A DNA stretch of 16,261 nucleotides from Methylophaga sp. (GTDB lineage: Bacteria > Pseudomonadota > Gammaproteobacteria > Nitrosococcales > Methylophagaceae): assembly GCA_013139345.1 (NCBI GenBank), contig WTAY01000059.1, positions 1 through 16,261 of the forward strand, given 5' to 3'. A program made the position numbers and the translations under genes. The notes under the pieces are model-generated. The model did not search any database and was not told the DNA's origin. It worked only from the letters and a program-made list of their open reading frames with translations. Shown piece by piece: positions 5,426-13,468 of this stretch. How positions within the stretch are numbered: position 1 is the stretch's first letter; the number at the start of each line of letters is the position of its first letter.

Positions 5426-6790
5426 ATGTTATCCCTTAATAAAATATTCGACCGATTTGGTAAAAAGAAACCTCGCATTCGTGGCAGGGGACTAAGTGAT
5501 GCTCTTGAAGCGACTGTTATACCTCGCTCGGAACATACCATCTCTCGTAAACAAATTAGTTCTGCTGCTTTAAAGACCTTATATGGCTTGAAAGAGGCGG
5601 GGTATGATGCCTATCTTGTCGGTGGCTGTGTACGTGATTTGTTATTGGGCCACGAACCTAAAGACTTTGATGTGGCAACAAATGCATCACCAGAAGAAGT
5701 GCATAAGGTTTTTCGTCGTAGTCAGTTAATTGGTCGCCGCTTTAAACTTGTTCATGTCCGTTTTGGTCGTGAAATTATTGAAGTTGCTACCTTTAGAGCG
5801 CCGCCTCAAACTGAACAGCATGTTGATGATGCCGGTCGGATTATGCGTGATAATGTCTATGGCACATTAGAGCAAGATGCATGGCGTCGTGATTTCACTA
5901 TTAATGCTCTGTATTACAATATCAATGATTTTTCGATTGTTGATTTCACCGGTGGTATTGCTGATCTTAAAGCGGGAAAAATTAAGCTAATTGGTGATGT
6001 TGAAACACGTTACCGTGAAGATCCTGTTCGTATGCTTAGAGCAATACGCTTTGTTGGCAAGTTAGGTTTACTATTAGATGATGATACTGAACGCCTGATT
6101 CCAACATTAGCTCATTTATTGGCGGATATTCCTGCTGCACGTTTGTTTGATGAATCGCTCAAGCTATATTTAAGTGGCAATGCAGCGGTAACACATGAGT
6201 TATTGTGCCATTATCACCTGTTTGAGCAGTTATTCCCACAGACGGATAAGGTGTTACATAGTGAGGTGGACAATTATCCCCGCACTTTATTAATTAAAGC
6301 CTTAGAGAATACTGATAAACGAATTGATGAAGGCAAGCCCATTACGCCTGCATTTTTGTTTGCGGCTATCTTATGGGAACCTGTTCGCCAACGTTGGCAA
6401 GAGCATATTGCTCGTAACATTCCTGTAATTCCTGCATTACAGCGTGCGGCAACAGATGTCATTATGGAGCAAGTTACACGTGTTGCGGTGCCAAAACGTT
6501 TTACGATTATGACGCGTGACATCTGGACGTTACAGCCTCGTTTGGAACAGCGTTTTGGTAAACGAGCCCCTCGCTTATTAACGCATCCAAAGTTTAGAGC
6601 TGGTTATGATTTCTTATTATTACGAGCTGAATCAGGGGAGCCACTAACAGAACTTGCTGATTGGTGGACACAGTTCCAGATCGCGACAGAAGATGAGCAA
6701 AACACGATGGTTAAAAACCTTGCTCCTGTAAGTAATAAGCGAAAACCACGCCGTCGAAAACGAAAAAAACCAACTGCAAAGAGTGAATAA
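5426..6790 (+). CDS. pcnB: Poly(A) polymerase I
   Basis: A 454-residue protein, the usual PcnB length. The nucleotidyltransferase head has LVGGCVRDLLLG at 64-75 and the metal-binding pair Asp80/Asp82 (DFDVAT). It is followed by RRDFTINALYY (154-164), the flexible neck DPVRMLRAIRF (199-209), and a long helical body. The C-terminus is a strongly basic tail (RKPRRRKRKK), characteristic of PcnB and absent from CCA-adding enzymes, which argues for poly(A) polymerase over tRNA nucleotidyltransferase. PcnB adds 3' A-tails that promote RNA decay. The gene leads the operon and its TAA overlaps the folK ATG (TAATG). In many gammaproteobacteria pcnB-folK-pan genes are neighbours, which supports the call. 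Confidence 0.95.
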   Translation: MLSLNKIFDRFGKKKPRIRGRGLSDALEATVIPRSEHTISRKQISSAALKTLYGLKEAGYDAYLVGGCVRDLLLGHEPKDFDVATNASPEEVHKVFRRSQLIGRRFKLVHVRFGREIIEVATFRAPPQTEQHVDDAGRIMRDNVYGTLEQDAWRRDFTINALYYNINDFSIVDFTGGIADLKAGKIKLIGDVETRYREDPVRMLRAIRFVGKLGLLLDDDTERLIPTLAHLLADIPAARLFDESLKLYLSGNAAVTHELLCHYHLFEQLFPQTDKVLHSEVDNYPRTLLIKALENTDKRIDEGKPITPAFLFAAILWEPVRQRWQEHIARNIPVIPALQRAATDVIMEQVTRVAVPKRFTIMTRDIWTLQPRLEQRFGKRAPRLLTHPKFRAGYDFLLLRAESGEPLTELADWWTQFQIATEDEQNTMVKNLAPVSNKRKPRRRKRKKPTAKSE

Positions 6791-7269
6791 TGAAAGGTGT
6801 TTTTATTGGTTTAGGCAGTAACTTAGCCGACCCTATTGCCCAAATTGAGTCTGCTATTACAGCATTGAATGACTATGATGAAATTACGGTAATTGCTCGT
6901 TCATCTTTATATTCAAGCCCTCCGATGGGGCCGCAGGATCAGCCTGACTATATTAATGCTGTTGTTGAAATAGAGACGACTTTATTTGCACACCATTTGT
7001 TAGATGCTCTGCAAAATATTGAACAGCAACAAGGGCGTGTAAGAGATCGTCATTGGGGTGAGCGGACAATAGATTTAGACTTACTCGTCTATGGTAATAA
7101 CATTTTAGATGATGAACGTTTACAGGTGCCTCATATAGGTATTGCTGAACGATCTTTTGTACTATATCCCTTAGCTGAAATTGCTACAGATATAACAATT
7201 CCTACTATGGGCAAGATTGAACAATTGCTTAGCAACTGCCCACGTGATGGTTTGAAGCGAGTAGAATAA
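6790..7269 (+). CDS. folK: 6-hydroxymethyl-7,8-dihydropterin pyrophosphokinase (HPPK)
   Basis: A 159-residue single-domain protein of standard FolK size. It transfers pyrophosphate from ATP to 6-hydroxymethyl-dihydropterin, the step before dihydropteroate synthase in folate synthesis. Visible signatures are FIGLGSNL near the N-terminus, YSSPPMGPQDQPDYINAVVEIET (the pterin-binding region, about 41-63), and GERTIDLDLLVYG (90-102), which carries the two magnesium-binding aspartates Asp95 and Asp97. The segment VPHIGIAERSFVLYPLAEIA is also typical. It overlaps pcnB by one base and is followed after 2 bases by the deoxynucleoside kinase gene, so it sits inside the operon. Confidence 0.96.
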   Translation: MKGVFIGLGSNLADPIAQIESAITALNDYDEITVIARSSLYSSPPMGPQDQPDYINAVVEIETTLFAHHLLDALQNIEQQQGRVRDRHWGERTIDLDLLVYGNNILDDERLQVPHIGIAERSFVLYPLAEIATDITIPTMGKIEQLLSNCPRDGLKRVE

Positions 7270-7271
7270 AG

Positions 7272-7931
7272 ATGAATAGAATTGCAGTGCCACATCATTA
7301 TATTGTTGTCGAAGGCCCGATAGGGGTTGGTAAAACACATTTAGTGAAACGCTTGGCAGAGAGTTTTTCTGGGACAACATTATTAGAGCAACCTGAGCAT
7401 AATCCTTTTTTAGAGAAGTTTTATCTTCAGCCCAAGCAATCGGCATTGCCAACACAGCTTAGTTTTTTAATGCAGCGAGTGAAGTTAAGTAAAGATCTCC
7501 AGCAAGATGACTTCTTTAATGAGCTTCAAATAGCAGATTTTATGGTTGAGAAAGATCGCTTGTTTGCCCAAATAACCTTAGATGATGATGAGCTCGCTTT
7601 GTACAATATGGTCTATGATAATTTGACTATGCATCATCGAGCGCCAGATCTAGTCATTTATCTACAAGCACCATTAGCAGTGTTAAAAACACGAGTGACG
7701 CAACGCGGAATTGGCTATGAACAACGTATTGAAGATGCATATTTGCAACGTTTGACAGATGGTTATGCTGACTTTTTTCACTATTATGATGATTCACCAT
7801 TATTGATTGTTAATGCAGAGCAAATTGATCTGGTGAATAGTGAACAGGATTATCAAAACTTGTTAGAGCAAATCAGCACACTACAAAGTGGTAGACAGTA
7901 TTACAACCCTTTACCGGTAAAAGAGAAATAA
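7272..7931 (+). CDS. Deoxynucleoside kinase family protein (dAdo/dGuo/dCyd kinase-like)
   Basis: A 219-residue P-loop kinase. GPIGVGKT at 15-22 binds the ATP phosphates. An acidic-arginine motif (EKDRLFAQ, about 95-102) takes the place of the family's ERS/DRY-type motif, and the C-terminal RVTQRGIGYEQR segment fits the arginine-rich lid of the dNK family. Such enzymes phosphorylate deoxynucleosides for salvage; the exact substrate cannot be told from the sequence. The gene lies 2 bases after folK and 2 bases before panB, so it is almost certainly co-transcribed. A dNK between folK and panB recurs in several gammaproteobacteria, but its functional link to pantothenate or folate synthesis is unclear. 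Confidence 0.88.
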   Translation: MNRIAVPHHYIVVEGPIGVGKTHLVKRLAESFSGTTLLEQPEHNPFLEKFYLQPKQSALPTQLSFLMQRVKLSKDLQQDDFFNELQIADFMVEKDRLFAQITLDDDELALYNMVYDNLTMHHRAPDLVIYLQAPLAVLKTRVTQRGIGYEQRIEDAYLQRLTDGYADFFHYYDDSPLLIVNAEQIDLVNSEQDYQNLLEQISTLQSGRQYYNPLPVKEK

Positions 7932-7933
7932 AG

Positions 7934-8728
7934 ATGAGTCGGCTAAATTTAACGAATCTTCGCAAAATGAAAAGTGAGCAAAACAAGATCGCAATGCTCA
8001 CCGCCTATGATGCAAGTTTTGCCTATGCATTAGAGCAGGCGGGTATTGACGTTATTCTTGTTGGTGACTCACTTGGTATGGTTATTCAAGGGCAAGAAAG
8101 TACCTTGCCAGTGACAGTTGAAGATATGATTTATCACACTCGAAATGTGATTCGAGGCTGTGAAACTGTGTTTGTGATCGCCGATATGCCTTTTATGAGC
8201 TATGGCAATACTGAGCAGGCGATTAACAATGCTGCGCGATTAATGGCTGAAGGTGGCGCTCAAATGGTTAAGCTGGAAGGTGGTGCCATTGTTGCTGATA
8301 CGATTAAACAGTTAACACAACGAGGAATTCCTGTATGTGCCCACCTTGGCTTGTTGCCTCAGTCTGTTCATCGCTTAGGTGGTTATCGTGTGCAAGGCCG
8401 TGATGAGGAAGGTGCTCAACAATTAATTAGTGATGCCCAAACAATAGAACAAGCGGGTGCTGATCTATTGGTTTTAGAATGTGTGCCAGCGGATCTTGCT
8501 GAACGTGTAACTGCTGCTGTAGATATTCCTGTAATAGGCATTGGTGCAGGTGCAAACTGTGATGGGCAAGTGTTAGTTTTGTATGACATGCTTGGGCTAA
8601 CTCCTGGGAAACGACCTCGGTTTAGTCATGACTTTTTGGCTGAAACAGGTGCTATTCCTGCTGCAATCACTAAATATGTTCAAGATGTTAAATCTGGGCA
8701 ATTTCCTACACTGGAACAGCAATACTGA
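7934..8728 (+). CDS. panB: 3-methyl-2-oxobutanoate hydroxymethyltransferase
   Basis: A 264-residue TIM-barrel enzyme, standard PanB length. It makes ketopantoate from alpha-ketoisovalerate and methylene-tetrahydrofolate, the first step of pantothenate synthesis. Key residues are visible: Asp45 (VGDSLGMV), Asp84 (IADMPFMSY) and Glu115 (VKLEGG) as magnesium ligands, Glu182 (VLECVP) as the probable catalytic acid, and IGIGAG later in the barrel. The start MSRLNLTNLRKMK aligns with the family's short N-terminal segment. Its stop overlaps the panC start (TGATG). It uses a folate cofactor, so the neighbouring folK is a sensible partner. Confidence 0.97.
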   Translation: MSRLNLTNLRKMKSEQNKIAMLTAYDASFAYALEQAGIDVILVGDSLGMVIQGQESTLPVTVEDMIYHTRNVIRGCETVFVIADMPFMSYGNTEQAINNAARLMAEGGAQMVKLEGGAIVADTIKQLTQRGIPVCAHLGLLPQSVHRLGGYRVQGRDEEGAQQLISDAQTIEQAGADLLVLECVPADLAERVTAAVDIPVIGIGAGANCDGQVLVLYDMLGLTPGKRPRFSHDFLAETGAIPAAITKYVQDVKSGQFPTLEQQY

Positions 8729-9579
8729 TGCAAGCTGTTGAGCAGCTTGATGCATTACGAGAGCAGGTTAAACAGTGGCGTAACGATAAATTAAGTATTG
8801 CTTTTGTGCCAACAATGGGCAATTTACACCAAGGGCATTTATCACTTGTTCGCAGAGCACAAGAACTAGCTGATAAAGTTATTGTGAGTGTGTTTGTTAA
8901 CCCATTACAGTTTGATGATAAAAATGATTTATCTGCATACCCTAGAACGCTAGATGCTGACCTTCTTAAACTAGAGTCGGTTAATTGTGATCTAGTATTC
9001 ACGCCAACGGCTAATGTTATTTATCCTAATGGAATGGATAAGCAAACGGTTATCACTGTACCGGATATGGACGATAAGCTGTGTGGGCAGGCTCGCGCTG
9101 GACACTTTGATGGTGTTGCCACCGTTGTCGCTAAACTATTCAATATGGTACAAGCTGATGTTGCTGTGTTTGGTGAGAAAGATTATCAACAACTACTGTT
9201 AATTAGAAAAATGGTTAATGATCTCAATATTCCCATTAATATTGTTGCTGGTGAAACATATCGCGAAGAAAATGGCTTAGCGATGAGTTCTCGTAATCAG
9301 TACTTAACAGCGGAACAACGTGATATTGCTGCTGATTTATATCAGAACCTCCTCGACATAAAAAATAAGATAGAGCAGGGGGAAGATGACTTTGCTTTTT
9401 TAGAGCAAGAAACAGTTAAACGTCTACAAGAGTCAGGTTTTATTCCTGATTATGTTGATATTCGTCGCGCAGATAATTTAGAACGAGCACAAAAACGAGA
9501 TAGATCTCTTAGGGTTCTAGTTGCAGCTCGTTTAGGAAATGCACGATTGATAGATAATATTGCCTGTAATCTTGCTTGA
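8728..9579 (+). CDS. panC: Pantothenate synthetase (pantoate--beta-alanine ligase)
   Basis: A 283-residue enzyme that joins pantoate and beta-alanine using ATP via a pantoyl-adenylate. It belongs to the HIGH superfamily: FVPTMGNLHQGHLSLVRRA (26-44) contains the HxxH pair His34/His37. Downstream are VSVFVNPLQF, the GEKDYQQLLLIRKMVNDL segment and the KMSKS-equivalent loop MSSRNQYL. Length is normal. The start codon overlaps the panB stop, and panD follows 52 bases later, so beta-alanine supply and its consumption are encoded together. Confidence 0.97.
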   Translation: MQAVEQLDALREQVKQWRNDKLSIAFVPTMGNLHQGHLSLVRRAQELADKVIVSVFVNPLQFDDKNDLSAYPRTLDADLLKLESVNCDLVFTPTANVIYPNGMDKQTVITVPDMDDKLCGQARAGHFDGVATVVAKLFNMVQADVAVFGEKDYQQLLLIRKMVNDLNIPINIVAGETYREENGLAMSSRNQYLTAEQRDIAADLYQNLLDIKNKIEQGEDDFAFLEQETVKRLQESGFIPDYVDIRRADNLERAQKRDRSLRVLVAARLGNARLIDNIACNLA

Positions 9580-9631
9580 TTTCGCCTAAAAAGCGATAAT
9601 ATGCAGTTACTCAACTACTGAATTGTCGTAA

Positions 9632-10012
9632 ATGCAACTGACTTTACTCAAAACAAAATTACATCGTGCCTGTGTTACTCACTCGGAATTAGAGTATGAA
9701 GGCTCATGTGCAATTGATAGCAATTTACTGGAAGCTGCGGGTATTCATGAATACGAGCAGATCCAAATATATAATGTTGCCAATGGTGAACGTTTCACAA
9801 CCTATGCTATTCGTGCTGAAGCGGGATCTAACATTATCTCTGTGAATGGTGCTGCTGCACATAAAGCTTCTCCAGGTGACCGCATTATTATTTGTGCTTA
9901 CACGACAATGGATGAAAAAGAGCTAGCTACATTCAAACCGACACTTGTGTATTTAAATGAGAATAATGACATTATCAATACACGCCATGCCATTCCTGTT
10001 CAAGCTGCGTAG
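9632..10012 (+). CDS. panD: Aspartate 1-decarboxylase (pyruvoyl enzyme)
   Basis: A 126-residue proenzyme, the standard length. It converts L-aspartate to beta-alanine for pantothenate synthesis. The self-cleavage site is the Gly24-Ser25 bond in YEGSCAID; Ser25 becomes the pyruvoyl cofactor. Lys9 (LLKTKLHRA) and Tyr22 are conserved near the active site, as are the NGAAAHKASPGDRIII segment and the C-terminal LVYLNENN. No separate PanM-like maturation factor is seen in this window. The 52-base gap after panC contains a small TCGC/GCGA dyad (9582-9596) and no clear Shine-Dalgarno. Confidence 0.97.
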   Translation: MQLTLLKTKLHRACVTHSELEYEGSCAIDSNLLEAAGIHEYEQIQIYNVANGERFTTYAIRAEAGSNIISVNGAAAHKASPGDRIIICAYTTMDEKELATFKPTLVYLNENNDIINTRHAIPVQAA

Positions 10013-10022
10013 TCTATAAATT

Positions 10023-10538
10023 ATGATTGAAAAATACTTTGAAACCGCATTATGGAATAGCCGTTTTGTCGTCATTATTGCCGTTTTAGTGAGTTTAGTT
10101 ACTGCATTTGCTATGTTCTATATGGCTTCTGTAGATGCTTATTACTTGGTATCTCACCTCGGTGATTATGCTTCATCTGATCTGGTTGGAGATGCAAGAA
10201 AAGTATTTAGGGCTGAAACAGTGACTCATGTTGTTGAAGTGATCGATGGTTACTTATTAGCTACCGTATTATTAATGTTCTCACTTGGCTTATATGAACT
10301 ATTTATTTCAAAAATAGAACAAGCAGAATCTTCTGAAACACCTTCCGTTTTAGCAATTCATAGTCTTGATGATTTAAAAACACGCCTTGGTCGCGTTATT
10401 TTAATGATTTTAATCGTTAACTTTTTTGAGCATGCCATTAGTATGGAATTTCATAGTGCATACGAGCTTCTTGCTTTAGCGGGTGGTATTGCATTAATAG
10501 GGTTAACCTTATATTTAACGCATGTTGAAGAGCATTAG
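10023..10538 (+). CDS. UPF0114 family (YqhA-like) membrane protein
   Basis: A 171-residue integral membrane protein of unknown function, starting 10 bases after panD. Four hydrophobic segments are apparent: VVIIAVLVSLVTAFAMFYMA (about 16-35), LLATVLLMFSLGLYELFIS (about 77-95), VILMILIVNFFEHAISM (about 124-140) and ALAGGIALIGLTLYLTHV at the end. The features N-terminal FETALWNSRFVVI, VVEVIDGYLLATVLL, SLDDLKTRLGRVILMILIVNFFE and the terminal LYLTHVEEH fit the UPF0114 family. No biochemical role is established to my knowledge. It is the last gene of the pcnB-pan operon, followed by a structured region and the terminator at 10662-10695. Confidence 0.85.
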   Translation: MIEKYFETALWNSRFVVIIAVLVSLVTAFAMFYMASVDAYYLVSHLGDYASSDLVGDARKVFRAETVTHVVEVIDGYLLATVLLMFSLGLYELFISKIEQAESSETPSVLAIHSLDDLKTRLGRVILMILIVNFFEHAISMEFHSAYELLALAGGIALIGLTLYLTHVEEH

Positions 10539-10584
10539 ATAATACCCCCCCTATTATGGGTGATGTTCATCTGGTAGTGTAATC

Positions 10585-10648
10585 GTTAAAATACTCCTGA
10601 AGATGGAACTTCCGGTAGATAACATTATCTCGGAATTAAAGTTTTAAC
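10585..10648 (+). ncRNA. Candidate structured RNA ahead of the operon terminator
   Basis: Nested complementary segments form one long stem: GTTAA (10585) with TTAAC (to 10648), AACTTCCG (10607-10614) with CGGAA (10631-10635) and AAGTT (10639-10643), and an inner GATAA (10618-10622) with TTATC (10625-10629). The intrinsic terminator starts 13 bases later. This could be a small RNA, a 3'-UTR structure protecting the operon mRNA, or a degenerate element. A weak TGTAAT at 10578-10583 lacks a matching -35. I recognise no known RNA family. Confidence 0.35.
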
Positions 10649-10661
10649 ATGGCTTTTTTTT

Positions 10662-10695
10662 CCCCTAGCGATTTATTCGCTAGGGGATTTTTTTT
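10662..10695 (+). terminator. Intrinsic terminator of the pcnB-pan-UPF0114 operon
   Basis: A perfect 10-bp stem (10662-10671 with 10677-10686, CCCCTAGCGA/TCGCTAGGGG), a 5-base loop, one A and then a run of eight T (10688-10695). The T-run is only on the + strand side, so it terminates rightward transcription. Confidence 0.93.
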
Positions 10696-10877
10696 GCTTC
10701 TTATCTGTGAAAAGGGATAATGTGTTAATCCTCTTTTCAATACCTATACTCAAGCTCATAAGCCATTCGTTCTTAAAGTCACAGTTCAATATGCATCACA
10801 GCTACTAATGACTTGTATTCGTTACACATTCCTACCTTACTGTTTTTAGTGGTGATATTGGGGGGAATGTTTTCCTG

Positions 10878-10883
10878 TATAAT
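10878..10883 (+). promoter_or_regulatory. Probable -10 element for the sulP-usp operon
   Basis: A consensus TATAAT, followed by a GC-rich discriminator (GCACCGC). The upstream G-run offers only poor -35 matches (TTGGGG at 14 bases or TATTGG at 16). An inverted repeat ACATTCC/GGAATGT (about 10826-10870) spans the -35 region and could bind a regulator. Transcription from here would give a leader of about 140 bases before the SulP ATG. Confidence 0.4.
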
Positions 10884-11032
10884 GCACCGCTTGATATTGA
10901 GTCTGCACTCCTGAGTAATACGTTTAGACCAAAATACTTGAAAGTGACGGTGTTTTTCAGACTGTTTCAATTTCACATTAAAGCGTTGCGAACGTTTTGA
11001 ATAATTCACTATGTAAAAAGGAAAAAACAAAC

Positions 11033-12523
11033 ATGCTGCTATCAGCTAAACAAGACTGGCTGGGTAATATCCGTGGCGATATTCTTGCTGGGATCGTCGT
11101 TGCTATTGCACTGGTTCCAGAAGCTATCGCATTTTCAATTATCGCGGGTGTTGATCCTAAAATTGGTCTTTATGCTTCATTTGCCATTGCTGTAATTATT
11201 GCCATTGTTGGCGGACGAGCAGGAATGATCTCTGCCGCAACCGCTGCAACTGCATTGCTAATGGTGACATTAGTTAAAGACTATGGCCTGCAATATCTCT
11301 TAGCGGCGACGGTGTTAGCGGGTGTGCTGCAAATTTTGGCGGGTTACCTCAACCTCCATAAGTTTATGAGCTTTATATCAAAGTCTGTTATGACAGGATT
11401 CTTGAATGCGCTAGCTATTTTGATATTTATGGCCCAAATACCTGAGTTAATTGGTGTTACATGGCATATGTATGCGTTGACAGGCTTTGGTTTAGGGATT
11501 ATCTACTTATTTCCATATGTACCTGTTGTAGGTAAAATTCTGCCATCACCGCTCATCAATATTATTGTTCTGACCTCATTGGTCTACTTTATGGGTATTG
11601 ATGTTCGCACTATTGGTGATATGGGTGAGTTACCTGATACATTACCGATTTTCTTATGGCCAGACGTACCGCTTAATATGGAAACATTATTAATCGTATT
11701 GCCATACTCAGTGTCTATTGCCGTTGTTGGGTTATTAGAGTCATTACTGACTGCCAATGTGATTGATGAATTAACCGATACTGAAAGTGATAAAAAACGC
11801 GAATGTAAAGGTCAAGGTATTGCTAATATTGGCTCTGGTCTAATTGGTGGTATGGCTGGTTGTGCCATGATTGGTCAATCTATTATTAACGTAAAATCAG
11901 GTGGTCGTGGTCGATTGTCGGCAATGGTTGCTGGTATCGTATTATTGATTTTGGTCGTTTTCTTAAGTGATCTTTTAAAGATTGTACCTATGGCTGCACT
12001 TGTTGCAGTAATGGTTATGGTCTCTATCGGTACATTTAACTGGGTTTCAATTAAGGAACTTAAAACAAACCCAACCAGTGCTTCGGTTGTCATGATTGCT
12101 ACGGTTATAGTCGTTGTTTGGACACATAACTTAGCAATTGGTGTATTTACCGGTATTTTGATTGGTTCATTATTTATGGCTCAGCGTTTAAGTCAGTTTA
12201 TGTATGTTGACTCTAAATATGATGATGCCTCTGATACGCGTACTTATAATGTTATTGGGCAGATCTTCTTTAATTCATCTGAACGATTTATCTCATTTTT
12301 TGATTACAAAGAAGCAGTAGATAAAATTGTGATTGATGTACATAGGGCTCATTTTTGGGATATTACCGCAGCGTCAGCTTTAGATAAAGTCGTTATCAAA
12401 TTGCGTCGTGAAGGTGCTGATGTCAGTATTATTGGCTTAAATGAAGCAAGTGAAACATTGTTGGATAAGTTTGCTGTGCATGATAAACCAGAAGAAATCG
12501 AAAAAATAATGGGAGGACATTAA
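11033..12523 (+). CDS. SulP/SLC26 family anion transporter with C-terminal STAS domain
   Basis: About 496 residues from the ATG at 11033, preceded by AAAAGGA; an in-frame TTG at 10997 would add 12 polar residues but has no ribosome site. The SulP core begins with GDILAGIVVAIALVPEAIAFSIIAGVDPKIGLYASF, the family's hallmark N-terminus, and continues through about 10-12 hydrophobic segments with GGMAGCAMIGQSIINVKSGGRGRLSAM. The STAS domain is at about residues 406-485, with DVHRAHFWDITAASALDKV at the usual phospho-loop position. Family members carry sulfate, bicarbonate or dicarboxylates; the substrate cannot be set from sequence. The pairing with a universal stress protein gene 2 bases downstream suggests stress- or nucleotide-linked control. 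Confidence 0.92.
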   Translation: MLLSAKQDWLGNIRGDILAGIVVAIALVPEAIAFSIIAGVDPKIGLYASFAIAVIIAIVGGRAGMISAATAATALLMVTLVKDYGLQYLLAATVLAGVLQILAGYLNLHKFMSFISKSVMTGFLNALAILIFMAQIPELIGVTWHMYALTGFGLGIIYLFPYVPVVGKILPSPLINIIVLTSLVYFMGIDVRTIGDMGELPDTLPIFLWPDVPLNMETLLIVLPYSVSIAVVGLLESLLTANVIDELTDTESDKKRECKGQGIANIGSGLIGGMAGCAMIGQSIINVKSGGRGRLSAMVAGIVLLILVVFLSDLLKIVPMAALVAVMVMVSIGTFNWVSIKELKTNPTSASVVMIATVIVVVWTHNLAIGVFTGILIGSLFMAQRLSQFMYVDSKYDDASDTRTYNVIGQIFFNSSERFISFFDYKEAVDKIVIDVHRAHFWDITAASALDKVVIKLRREGADVSIIGLNEASETLLDKFAVHDKPEEIEKIMGGH

Positions 12524-12525
12524 GA

Positions 12526-13395
12526 ATGACTGCTGTAAGAAAAGGACTCATCCTAGCCGGAATTGACGGTTCAGATCTAAGTACTTCTGTTATTGATTAT
12601 ACGATTTGGATTTCTAAACAAAGCCAGTCTCCGCTGAAATTTTTACACACAATTGAACATTCTCATCAGAGTGATGTTCCTCATCATGAAGGCAATTTAA
12701 CGCCTAATATGAAAGAGCACTTGCTAGAAGAGCTTTCAGGTGAAGAACGCTTAGAAAGTAAGCAGTTGATTGCCGATGGTAAAACGATTATTAATAATGC
12801 TCGAGACAAAGCCGAGCAAGCTGGTTTAACGGATATTATCGCAAAGCAGCGTCACGGCACACTACCTGAAGCATTGGTTGATTTAGAATCTGAGTTATCG
12901 ATGGTTGTCTTGGGCTCAAAAGGTGAAGATCACAAGGGTGACAAACAAGGCCTAGGTGCACAGTTAGAAGAAGCGATTAGAGCGATTCACACACCAGTCT
13001 TTATCGTTAAAGGTGAGTTTTCAGAGCCTAAGAAAATGATGTTTGCCTATAATGGCAGCCCAACATCAAAAACAGCTTTGCAATTAGTAGCTCAGGGACA
13101 TTTTTGTAATCACGCATTAGAACTTCATGTGGTGAGTGTTAAAAGCACACTTGATGATGCACAAGCATTAATAGATGAAGCTTCAGCTGTATTTGAAAAA
13201 GCGAATGTGACAGTAACCACCGCAGCACTTGCAGGTGAAGCTGTAGATGAGTTAACAGCTTATCAACAGAAAAATGATATTGATGTGACCGCTATGGGTG
13301 CATTTAGCCATGGCAAAGTGCATGGTTTCTTTTTCGGAAGCTTTACCACTCGAATGTTATTAGAAAGTAATGCTAACTTCTTGTTAATTCGATAG
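12526..13395 (+). CDS. Tandem-domain universal stress protein (UspA family)
   Basis: A 289-residue protein with two Usp folds. Domain 1 starts GLILAGIDGSDLSTSVID (7-24), with the nucleotide-binding Asp14, and runs through VVLGSKG (127-133) to TPVFIVKG (156-163). Domain 2 starts KKMMFAYNGSPTSKTALQLV (169-188) and ends VTAMGAFSHGK, FFFGSFTTRMLLE and NFLLIR, including a Gly-Ser phosphate-loop motif. In domain 2 the usual Asp of the first strand is replaced by Asn (AYNGS); in domain 1 the spacing of the Gly motif is unusual. A strong ribosome site GGGAGGA (12511-12517) precedes the ATG. It is co-transcribed with the SulP gene and closed by the terminator at 13422. Confidence 0.92.
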   Translation: MTAVRKGLILAGIDGSDLSTSVIDYTIWISKQSQSPLKFLHTIEHSHQSDVPHHEGNLTPNMKEHLLEELSGEERLESKQLIADGKTIINNARDKAEQAGLTDIIAKQRHGTLPEALVDLESELSMVVLGSKGEDHKGDKQGLGAQLEEAIRAIHTPVFIVKGEFSEPKKMMFAYNGSPTSKTALQLVAQGHFCNHALELHVVSVKSTLDDAQALIDEASAVFEKANVTVTTAALAGEAVDELTAYQQKNDIDVTAMGAFSHGKVHGFFFGSFTTRMLLESNANFLLIR

Positions 13396-13421
13396 TTTAT
13401 AGTATTCAAGTAAGTATTCAG

Positions 13422-13454
13422 ACCTCTAGTTGAGTTTCAACTAGAGGTTTTTTT
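13422..13454 (+). terminator. Intrinsic terminator of the sulP-usp operon
   Basis: A perfect 12-bp stem, ACCTCTAGTTGA (13422-13433) with TCAACTAGAGGT (13437-13448), a 3-base GTT loop and a run of seven T. There is no equivalent T-run on the other strand, so the convergent - strand gene does not obviously share it. Confidence 0.95.
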
Positions 13455-13468
13455 ATGTCACCGATTAT

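Larger units (their letters stand above)
10539..11032. other. Gene-free interval with structured RNA signals
   Basis: A gap of 494 bases without a convincing gene. From left to right it holds an ATAATA-C7-TATTAT dyad (10541-10559), a nested hairpin region (10585-10648), a strong terminator (10662-10695), an imperfect hairpin with TGAAAAGGGAT at 10708-10718 pairing with ATCC and CTTTTCA at 10728-10739, and a promoter-like TATAAT (10878-10883) leading to the SulP gene. A reverse-strand frame at 10779-11030 looks random. Confidence 0.6.

Noticed and set aside
5254..5541. Reverse-strand open frame spanning the gspN end and pcnB start
   Set aside because: It overlaps two well-supported genes on the other strand and its product has no recognisable features.
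9014..9202. Short + strand open frame within panC
   Set aside because: It lies in another frame entirely inside the well-supported panC and has no motifs.
10779..11030. Reverse-strand open frame of 83 codons in the gap before the SulP gene
   Set aside because: It has no family-like motifs and no ribosome site, and it overlaps the likely promoter and leader of the SulP operon.
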